From Echinometra lucunter (taxonomy: Eukaryota > Echinodermata > Echinoidea > Camarodonta > Echinometridae): a DNA stretch of 64,000 nucleotides. Shown in pieces: positions 39,130 to 50,700 of the stretch. Under the pieces are notes generated by a model. It did no database searches. It was given only the letters and a program-made list of their open reading frames with translations, and was not told the origin of the DNA. Made by a program: the position numbers and the translations under genes. The DNA is taken from the NCBI GenBank assembly GCA_029962745.1, contig CM057152.1:19974324-20038323 (forward strand). The letters run 5' to 3'. The number at the start of each line of letters is the position of its first letter. Position 1 is the first letter of the stretch.

Positions 39130-41558
39130 TATATAGAGAGGGGAGGGGGGGGGGGGGGGGATATGAAGCGACCAAAGGAAGCGACTATGCACCAACAAGA
39201 CCGCGTGAAACTGGATTTGGCAAGAAGATGCAAAGCGATTACGAAAATTCTTTCTTGATGTTGCAAAGGGCTGAACATAAGGAACTGCTGATAAACACCT
39301 ACCATATATTAAACAAAAAAGTAAAGAAACCTTGTATAAGTAAACCATGGATTACACCCGGGGCCCGTTGCATAAAACTTTTGCCAGACTTTTTTTCTGG
39401 CAAAAAAAAGTCCGGCAAATTTTTATGTAATGGAAACTATGGCAATTTTTTTTTTGCCGTAGTTTCCTCAAATTTTGCCATAAAAAAACTCCGGCAAAAG
39501 TTTTATGCAACGGGCTCCAGAAATCCTACGCTATATTAGAAAAAGACGTAAACTTGATCGTATTATCGTATTATTTTAATAAACTTGCAAAATTGCATAG
39601 TAATACTAAAGGTACGTTGACTGTTTTGAATAACATACTGAGAAAATCAAACTCTGTTATCAGATACAAACGATGTTTCTTCACATTTGATGATAAATTC
39701 TATCTCCAAACTAATGGTACTGTGATGGGCACTAAAATGGCCCCCTCGTATGCCAATATTTTCATGTGTGAGTTAGAAGAGAGATTTCTTTCTGAATGTG
39801 AGAAGAAGCCTCTATTGTATTTTCGATACATTGACGACATATTCATGATCTGGACAGACTCTGATGAGTCGCTAGTGAAGTTTGTAGATGAGTTCGGAAA
39901 AGTGAACGAAAACATCAAGTTCACTATGTCTAAATCAAAGTCAGAAATCGATTTTTTTGGTGTTAAACTCAAGGTTTCTGACGGAAACAAGATTTCTGCG
40001 AGCGTGTATCACAAACCCATGGACAAACGCACCTACCTGCGCCATGAAAGTTTCCATCCTAGACACTGCAAAAAAGCGGTCGTCTATAGTCAGTTTCTGA
40101 GATACAGGAGAATTATCTCCGAGGATGAAGAGTTCGACAAACAAGCGACCACTCTAGGAGGCTTCTTCTTACAAAGATGTTATCCAATACGTATGGTTAA
40201 CAGCTGTCTAGAGAAAGCAAAATCAAAAAATCGCGACGAGCTACTCAAAAACAAAGCCGAAAATGCTCAGGCATCTGACAGGATACCTCTAGTTACCAAA
40301 TACCATCCCTCTACCAGGACGTTGATTAAGGAAATCAACAAGGAGTGGAAACACCTTTCTCTCGACAAATCTTTGCCTACCACATTCTCAAAACATCCCA
40401 TCAATGCGCAAAAGCAACCTGGAAACCTGCGAAACTTGCTTGTGAAAAGTTCAGTCTCGAAGAAACCTAAACAGAAGGGCAACCGCCCGTGTGGTAAGAG
40501 CCGGTGCCAAATTTGCACCCATATGCTAACGTCTGAAGAAATAAAACTAACGACTTCTCTCTCTTTCCCCCTATGCCACATGTGACAGTGAGAACGTAGT
40601 CTACTATATCTCCTGTTCTAAATGCCCCCAAGCCACGTACATCGCGAAACAGGAACCAAATTCAGACTACGTTTCAATAATCACAGAAATTCGATCGAAC
40701 ACAAATATTCACTACCTGTCGCTGAACACTTCAGCTCCAGCAACCATTCACTTGATGATCTAAAATTCTGCATTATTGGTACTCAATTCAAAGACAGAGA
40801 AGCCAGGAAATTGGCAGAAATGAAATTCATCATGAGCACCAGGTCTTTCGAGACTGGACTTAACAAGGACCTAGGATGGCCGAGCAATTTCACTTTTTAC
40901 AAGAGATGAAATCTTGTTCTTCTTCCTCAGTGCATCTTTGTATTTAGTGTAGAATTACCATTTTAAGTATTCCTCTTTTAATCTGCTTTTTATCTGCATT
41001 TCAGGGCACTGTAGTTCTTTCTTTTCACCTCTCCCTATATCCCGTGAGGTTTTTTTTTTTCAAGTAAATGGTCTCATTTTTATCTTGATACAGACGTAAC
41101 CTTTTTTGACAATTTGTCTGGCTGAGCCTTCTACACTTTGGAGTATTTATCTTTCAGGTTTTTTTTTTTTTTTTTTTTTTTCAAACTCCAATTATGCTCA
41201 AATACATTGGTGCTTCATATATATCACTGATTACACTTTTGGTATATTATTATTTCTTCTTTTAAATTGCCTTTCCATCTATGGCAACGCTTGCATAACT
41301 TCTGGCTCCTTGGCAACGCTCTGTACGCAGTCCGCGCAGAGCGTTGCTAAGGAGCTACTATAAGGAAAATTTTGTTTGCATTTATCTTGTCATTAAACTG
41401 TATACACTGAGGAAGGTCCGAGGCGGGCCGAAGATTCTGAACAATAAAAGCTAATGTTGGATTTACACATGGCGTACCTTCGACTCTTTATGAAGTTATG
41501 AAGTTATTACTGTCTACATTATTAAGCATTCAACACGTGAGAATTGTTCTCAATATGA

Positions 41559-41603
<45 letters not shown>

Positions 41604-41629
41604 CATATATATATGTATATATACATATA

Positions 41630-41706
<77 letters not shown>

Positions 41707-41707
41707 G

Positions 41708-41767
<60 letters not shown>

Positions 41768-44700
41768 AGGGCAGACCCACTGAAATCTAATGAACAAAAT
41801 TGCAAATCGAGAGTGCAACAAACTGACAAAGGGCTATCTGCATTTTTCGGTCAAAATGAGGTTTTGATATCAAAATGGTCAATAAGAGACCAGGAACCCA
41901 CAGCAAACTTTGCTACAGCAGGGTATCACCCAAAGTAGGTACGGCCATCTGCGTTAAACCAGTGTTTACAACATAACTACATTGCAAGTTTTCTCAAATG
42001 GCCAAAACACAGATAGCCCTTTGTTGCACTAAACCCTCGGATTGTGTATTATTGCTTTGCAACTGTTCCTGATATATATCCATCAAAATTTACCTTAACA
42101 TTCATTACAATTTGAAACATAAACGCCATCACATGGAATGGACATTCCCCCATTAGCGGATTTAAAGGGCGCAATGATAATTTGCCTGATGTCCCCCACC
42201 CCCCCCCCCCCTCAAAAATGATCTGAAATTCCTTTCGTTTTGTTCTGGCCTTTTTAAAAACTTTCGGAATGTTGGTTGTGCACCCATTACACATAATCTT
42301 GGATCCAGCTTTGCGTGAACTTCAGAAATTTTCGAAAAGCTGATAAAGCTTTCATTGTCAGAAAGGCGGCGCATCCTTCATTTTCAGGATTAGATTGATA
42401 AGAATTCCTATAGTAAGCTAGTTTATTTTATTGCATATTGGCACTTTCCTACCTTTTCTTTTTTAAGGCGTACATGGTCTGTGGACGACACCGCAGTTAT
42501 TTTGTGCGAGAGAGGAAAGGAGTAATGTATCGAATCATCCCGTCTCTTCTCAGTACATCTTGAAAGAGGACTGCGGTATGTATATGGGAACCCTGTGATT
42601 TATTGGTGAAGCCTCTTGACTCTCATACAACTGATAATTCCTGAATCCAAATACTAGGGGGTCCAGGGGCAGAAAATAGTCGCCCAACCCCCTTGCAAAG
42701 GCATTCAAACAAAGGTATTTTAGGGCCAGCGGGGTTCTCCCGAGGAAACTGCTTTCCAGAAAAAAAAAAGTTAAACTCCTGTTACCCTCTCGCCCTACCC
42801 CCTCCCCAACCAGATAAGTCCTGGAAAACTGAAAAACTCACCATACTTTGACCCTAGCGGGACAGAGGACTTACTGAATCGAAGCCTTATACGAATGCTT
42901 TTGTGAGTAGGCCTATACTACAGAGTGAGTCACAAAAAATGTCCCATCTTTTTGAAGTTGTCTTGTTTGAAGTATGAACATTTAATCACGGGTTTCATGA
43001 TATGTCTTGGTAGAGTTATCCTCTCAGCATTTATCGGTACCCTTTTCATTTGGATCTTTGCATGCATGACTGAATAACAATCTTTAGAAGACTGCAAAAT
43101 ATCACTTGCGCCAAGTGGATGGGTGAAGAATAAAATTGAGGACGAACCATACTACTTGTGCTACTTACAAAGGGCTGAACATAAGTAACTGCTGATAAAC
43201 ACCTACCATATATTAAACAAAAAGTAAAGAAACCTCATATACGTAAACCATGGATTACACCAGAAATCTTACGCTATATTAGAAAAAGACATAAACTTTA
43301 TAAAATATATTTGAACGATCGTTCTTCTTTTCATGAATATAAATACAAGACATGTAGGAACAAAGTAAACCAAATTTTACGTCATGCTAAAAAAATCGTA
43401 TTATTTTAATAAACTTACAAAATTGCATAGTAATACTAAAGGTACGTTGACTGTTTTGAATAACATACTATGAAAATCAAACAGATCCCTTCCGAAATAT
43501 TTCATGCATGATGAAAAGTGTGTTGATGACCCACAAGAAATTGCAAACGAATTCAATAACCATTTTATTAACTCATGTACCAAAGCAATAACTTTATTGC
43601 TTACGGATAATGTGTCCTCAAATTTTAAAGATTATCTGAAAAATCCAAGTGTCGTTTCTTTATTTTTTTCACCTGTAAATGAGAGTGAAATTATTGAAAA
43701 TTGTAGAAAACTGAAAATACAAATTCATGTGGGTTTGACAGTATTAGCTCTGTTGTTTCAAAAAGAATGATTAATTCTATTGTCAAACCTGTTACATATA
43801 TTTTTAATCAATCCTTGTCTACTGGAATTGTACCGGATAAATGAAAAATTGCTAAAATTGTTCCTGTCTACAAAAAAGATTACCTTTATACTTTTGAAAA
43901 TTACAGGCCTATTTCAATATTGCCTTCCTTGTCAAAACTATTACAAAAGTGTATTCACAAACGTCTTTATTCTTATTTGAGTAGCAATAATTATATTATT
44001 AGCAGTCAATATGGTTTTCGTTCAAATCATTCAACTGTGCATGCTTTGATAGATTTACAGGACAAAATAATTACAGCAATAAAAACAGCACTTTTGGAAT
44101 AGGTATATTTATGGATTTATCAAAAGCTTTTGATATTGTCAACCACGATATTCTTTTACACAAACTCAATTAATATGGTATTAGGGGTGTACCGCTTCAT
44201 TGGTTTCAGAGTTATATGCATAACTGTTATCAATATACTGTATATTTTGAACATTCTTCAGATCGTTCTCTTGTAAAACGTGGTGTTCCCCAAGGATCTA
44301 TCCTAGACCCCTTGTTATTTTTGATATATGTAAATGATATAGTTAAATCATCTGACAAATTTGAATTTACAATGTATGCAGATGATACAACAATTTTCTA
44401 TACACAACTTCAAATGTAGAAGACAATGTCAATTTTGAATTGAGTAAAGTTTCCAAATGGTTTAAAGCTAATAGACTTCTTATAAATAAAAAGAAGACCA
44501 ATTTCATCAAATTTTGTTTAAATAGTGCATTTGAAGCTTCAAACGCTCTGAGCTGCATTACCATTTCCATAGACTCTGTTCCCATAAAAAGCGTGAATGT
44601 TGTCAATTTTCTTGGAGTACATATTAATTGTAATTTGAAATGGGATACTCATGTGAACAGTATTATATGTTAAGTATCTCGATGTATTGGTATTTTATTC

Positions 44701-47700
44701 AAACTAAGATACCATCTCCCAAATTATGCTTTGTTCTCTTTATATAATGCATTCGTGCTACCATATTTAACATATTGTGTTAGTGTCTGGGGTAACTGTG
44801 GGAAACTAAAATTGAACATATTACTTAGATTACAGAAAAAAAAGCACTGCGTATTTGTACTAACAGTCATTATCTTGCCCACTGGGCTCCTCTCTTTATT
44901 AAACTCAAAACTTAAAATATATTTGATTTATACCAGTATCATACAGCAGTGCAAGGGTTTCTTTATTTTCACAATCTTCTTCCATATAAAATTTCAAACA
45001 TGTTCACCACAAATCTTGGTATCCATAATTATAACACAAGAATTCGATCCAATTTTCATCGTTGGAAAATCTCATTTACGTATGAACAAAAATCTTTCAG
45101 TATAATCTCCCTTTGCATTGGAATTTAATACTTAAATATATTTCCCGTTGTAATAACCAAAAACTATTCAAGAAATATCTGAAAGCTTACTATCTATCTA
45201 AATACTGACATATTTTTGTTCCGGGGGGTCCTCTGACTTCTGTATTTATCCACTATATTTTTTCACGTTCTGTTTATGTAAATGTCTTTCAGTAACACAA
45301 CACAACAAAGTAGTAAAACTGCATATTATTTACACTTTTAGGGAACTTAGTCTACAGGGCCTTTCGGCCTTATTTTAGTTTTCCTTTTTCATATTCAACT
45401 TGATAACTGGATTCTTTTTTGTCTTATTCAAATGAAAGACGTGACACTATTCTTGATTATTTTGTTTATGTATATGTATTTGCATGAATTTGTATATTTA
45501 CATGTACTTTTTTTTTTCAAATGTATATTATTGTACTGACTTGCTATGTTTTTTATACGAAGATGAAAATAAATGGCTGAATGAATGAAATGAATGAAAT
45601 CAGGCAAGACCTTTTGTAGGCAAGTACAACAAAGATGCAGATTTCAATTGTTGTCATTGTCAACCAACAACCAAAAGTCATAACCAACGAGATACATTCA
45701 GATAGCACATTGGATTAATGTGCACTTGGTGATAATGATGATGATGATGATGACGATGATGATGATGATGACGATGATGATGATAATGATGCTGCTGCTG
45801 CTGATGATGATGACGATGATGATGATGATGCTCGTGCTGGTGGTGGTGGTGGTAAAAATTGTCAGGGAATCACCACTTAAACACATCTGAAAAGAAAATA
45901 TGTTAACACTGCATTATGCGTTTTTTGCTCTGTGTGTGTGTGGGGGGGGGGGGGGTGGATTGTGTGAGGGTGGGTGTGGTGCTGTGTGTGGGTGTGTGCA
46001 CATAAGTTATAACTTCTTTTAAAAATTGTTTTAAACTTCATCCAGCCACTTGGCGCAAGTGATATTTTGCATTCTTCTAAAGATTGTTATTCAGTCATGC
46101 ATGCAAAGATCCAAATGAAAAGGGTACCAATAAATGCTGGGAGGATAACTCTACCAAGACATAATATATCATGAAACCCATGATTAAATGTTCATACTTC
46201 AAACAAGACAACTTAAAACTGATGGGACATTTGACATTTTTTTCTGACTCACTTTGTAGCGTATTCAATTATTTTGTTTGTTTGAGTATTTTTTGGGTGG
46301 GGCGTTCGTTTATATTTCCATCATTAGTGTTACGATATCAGATCGAAAAATGATAAAAGATATGCAACAAATGGATTATTAATTTAATGAGAAAAATTTT
46401 ATTACTATTATTCATAGTATAACAGGAAGTGGAAGCAATAAAAATCAAATGTCAAGACTTACAATAAATAAGACTTGGAGATAGAGTCCACTGTGCTGAA
46501 TTGTAGCATATTCAGCGGTAATTCAGGTTAATTCCAAACTCCACGACGTTGTCGACGACGAAGTCGATGACTGTATCGAAGACGTCGTACAGATTGGGAT
46601 CAATGTTCAGAAAGAGTTCAATACAAGGTCAGGATGTAATCTACACATACATACCAGACATTTCACAGGTATTCAAGCCTTCCAGATGTATTATACCTAA
46701 AGCCTAAAACAGAAACTGTTACAATTTATATAAATGAACTGCTAGTATAAGAAGACTTATAAAATGATCTGGAATGTTCTTCTTCTACATGTGATTATTG
46801 TGATTCTTTATGCGCTATTTATTGCAACAAAACATGAACAATGATTCCTCTTCTAGAAACTTCTAGGGGCAATTCCACAACATATGGGACACAGAGGTCG
46901 AAATTTGAAATCGCACTGTACCCTGTTAATTGAAAATGAAAATCTAAAATTACAACAGGGTCTTCTTTTTGTTTCAAATAAACATTTAAGATAAAAAATC
47001 TGCAATTCGACCTTCTTACGTAGAATAAAATAAACAAACAAAAATTTGCAAATATGGGTCTATGGTCAGGGAAATGTGCTTTAAAATGCCTCTTATTCTT
47101 ATATTTAGTAATTTCTCTCAGATTTTCTTTCATTTAATTGATTTTAATGGATTAATTTAACATATTTTGGGTAGTTAATGAGTGAAACACTAATGGAAAT
47201 GTGCAAAATCTACATTGAATTTAAGTGTAACATCAGTTACGTAACATCAGTTACCAACATGTCTTCAGTAAATTTTTCATGGCACTAAAACAAATTATTC
47301 AAATTGCTCATTATTTTGCACATCTCTTCCCAGGAACCTAGGTGTAATGTCAAATGAATTACATAATCCTTACAAGTCTGAGACATGAGATATATAAATT
47401 TGATTCTACACCATCATTTTCCATGTCCTTTTTGCGTAACATCAGTTACCGACACATTTTCGCTTGCTGTGTGATAAGAAATGCAGTTTGAGATAAAAAC
47501 TGTCCATGTGTTTCTTCCCTATTATCAACTTATTTATCTATAGTAATTAAAAGCCGAAGCAGAGTGTCATTCACAAAACTACAATATAAACAATACCACT
47601 AGTACTCTATCTTGGTAACGTCAGTTACCATGGAATTGCCTCTATGCTTGTAAATACATAAAGGAAATTGGAAATAACCTCCCTCCAGAAGATTCTTCAG

Positions 47701-50700
47701 TTATATAACATCAGTAACATTATACGAAATATTCCATACGAAATTCTTCCATGGGGTCATTCCCGATGCACGCTAAATATATCTACGTAGGCAATGGATT
47801 TACAGATCTTATTCAAGTTCAGGTTTTAACACGCATATCGTGTGGCACAAAACAAAATAAACATTCAACATAAGACATACCAATCCAGTCAGTTCTGCTT
47901 CAAAATTTTGTTCATTTTCTATGCAGAGCCCTGTTCTAATGGGGGTACGCGTCAGATTTCACGAGGTGTCTGTCGATGTGTGTGTCCGAGCAGATATGCT
48001 GGAGAATACTGTCAATGTAAGTAATGTGATTGGATTTTAACGAGCCTGCATTAAAAAGGAACTTGAAGTCGGCTATCATTCACGATGGCAAAGTCCGCGT
48101 TTCCTGCGCATGCCCATGAAAGGAACTCTGCAGTTTCCGCCATTTATCTTCATGAGATGTAATGAAGTGGTTTAAAATGATCAATCCCTGAACAAAACAA
48201 AACAAAACAAAACAAAACAACAAACAAACACGAAAATATATACAGCTAATACGTGTGAACTTATCCCCAAAAGACTTTACCCGGTATTCTAGGGTTTAAC
48301 GGTTAAGGATTTTCTTGAAGAAAATAAAAGATATTACAATGACATTATTAATGGCTGCTCGATCATGCATGCACGTGCGCGTAGTCGACTAGTTTCCCTC
48401 GCTAGTCACTTATGCAGCGTTGCCAGATTCAAAGTGCTATTATCGTATCAGAGAGTCAAAATTATCGTGTTTTTTTAAAAGAAAATTATCGTACACGTAG
48501 CTGACTCTTTACGGCGCAGCCCCTACGTTAGGAAAAAACATTCTGATTTGCCTGCAAATTCATACGTGTAGACGGCTTAATTAAACAATGCAGGTATAGG
48601 TCTGCAAAGTATGCATGTACATTGCACAAACTTTTGAGTTAGTTGAAAGTTACAAGATAATGGTGCAGTCACACCGGCCAGACCGACCTCAGACCGACTC
48701 AAATTTTTCTGAACTGGCATGGTCGGGCACTGTTGCATGCCCGGCATCAAACCGACAACCCCGATTCCTCCTGGAACCCACTCCGATTGCATCCTGCTTG
48801 CATTTTGTTTTGTTTTGGTTTTCTGTAATTTATCATCCCGAATGTCAAAATTTATATTTATATTCCGTTGTCAACCAGTCAAAAAATGGGTCAAAATGCA
48901 ACTTTGTGATGATTTTTGGAAACATACCTTCTTAGAAAGGTAATTTCTTATATTGTACTAAGTCGACGTTGTTTCCAAATTTTAAAAATGGGCATAAAGT
49001 CACCTTTTCAAGCATTTTGGAGGGGGAGGGAGGGGGAATTATGACTTTTAAAACTTGAATCTACTCTGCCCCAACACATCCTATCTCCACACGTTAGGTA
49101 CCTCTGGAGAAGAGATAGCAGAACGTTCTTTGAGTTGGTGGAGAGGGGGGGGGGGCTGACACGCAAATAAACATAGTTCAGGGGCTGTAGGACCCCCAAC
49201 GGGGTTCAGGCGCCCCCGGCCCCAACCCCGAAGTTCTTGAGTTTTTACGGTTTTGCAAGAAATGAGCAATTTACGATGTTAGATACTAATTTTTTTTGCA
49301 ATTTTATATGTTTGGGGCCAAATTTGATTTGGGTGTTAACCCCTCCTCCCCCTGCCGCTTCCGCCACCCCTGTAGATTTAATTTTCATCCCTTAAAGCTC
49401 TCTGATCTCATTGTGCATGGGCATGTAAAAAAACAAGATTTAGAGCGAATAACCATATTTTCATTAATCATGTATTTTTCCTGCGTTTTTTCTTCTCGAA
49501 AATCATCTGCAATATCATATCTATAAACTTCCTACGAATTTCCAACAGTAAAGCACCATAAATATATTTTTTTGATATTTCTATTTCATAATTACCCCCG
49601 CCCCCACCATAAAAAGGTGACTGAAATCAACTCCTGTCCATTTTAAAATTTGTAAACAACGCTGTTTTATTTTTACTATCTTCTATCTTTATCTTTTTGT
49701 CTTTGTTTATTCTTTTTTATTTCTTCTCTTTCTTCAGTTCCTTTTCTTTCCCTTTCCCTTACCCTTTCTCTTTTTATTCTCCCTCTCTTTTTCCGTGTAT
49801 CACTTAATTTTTATTCTTCTCTTCCTCCTTTTTCTTATAATTTTTCTTTTTCTTTTTGCTCTGTCTTCTCCTTGTCCTTTGTCTTATTCCTTATTTTTTT
49901 CTTTTCTTTTTCTTGCTCTTCTCTCCCTTTTTGATTTCCTGTTCTACCTTTATTAACCCCCATTTCCTGTAAGATATGGAAAGCCCCCCATTTGTTTTGG
50001 TCTACTGGGTATGTATTTAAAAGGTTGTAACCATATCTCATTTTTCTTTTACACACAATCCACCTATGGTTGCCACTTTTAATTTAGTATTCTCTCTTCC
50101 TTTTTTTTCTTGCCTGTTTTCTTCTCACTTTTCCTTTCTTCCTCTCCCATTTTCCTCCATCTTGTTCTTCCCTTTTTCTCATTCGTCTTCTCCTTCTTCT
50201 AGTTCTTTTCTTCTTCTTCTTTTACTTTTCTACTTTTTTTTTTCTCATTTTCTTTCCTATTCGTAGTAATATTTTGTATGTACACTGTATTGTATTGATG
50301 TTGATCATTTATTTTGTGCAAGAATGTTTTACGTTATTCGTGTACCAATACAACTTTTGAGTTGTAATAAAGAACACAGTATAATCTATAATACCTTTCA
50401 AAAACTGTTTAACAAGAATCATCATAAAAATGCATTTCAAGTACCGGTTGACAACTGACTATTTTTTGTCGGTGTCAATACAGCCCTTGTTCGGGTTGAG
50501 TTCAGCTTTGTTCGGTTTTGTATCGGGCGAGGTGTGACTTTGTTCGGCTTTGTGTCTGGCAAGAAAAAAAAAATCTATTCAGTACTCTATCGACAAGGAT
50601 TCGGGGTTAGTTGGTCGACCACAACCTGACTTAACTTGGTATTGAAACCGACCACTTCCCGATTTTTAATTCCGACCTGAGTTTGAACCCAGTCCGAATG

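Larger units (their letters stand above)
42915..46263. mobile_element. 3.3-kb foldback element with ~210-bp inverted ends and a LINE inside
   Basis: Left arm starts CTACAGAGTGAGTCACAAAA and runs through GTCTTGTTTGAAGTATGAAC, TTATCCTCTCAGCATTTATC and GCATGCATGACTGAATAACA to CACTTGCGCCAAGTGGATG. The right arm (46030-46263) contains all of these in reverse complement and order, ending GACTCACTTTGTAG. A LINE remnant and a GAT repeat fill the middle. Confidence 0.85.

Noticed and set aside
39554..39560. Met at 39554 as the Penelope start
   Set aside because: The first ~30 residues are LINE-derived.
41498..41938. Long Tyr/Ile-repeat ORFs on both strands
   Set aside because: They are translations of the AC/AT microsatellite.
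42468..42575. Astacin protease tail for exon 2 of the EGF/FA-like gene
   Set aside because: Considered because an EGF-like exon follows, but none of the astacin zinc-binding or Met-turn motifs are present.
49835..50266. Lys/Glu-rich and Ser/Phe-rich ORFs
   Set aside because: Polypyrimidine tract.
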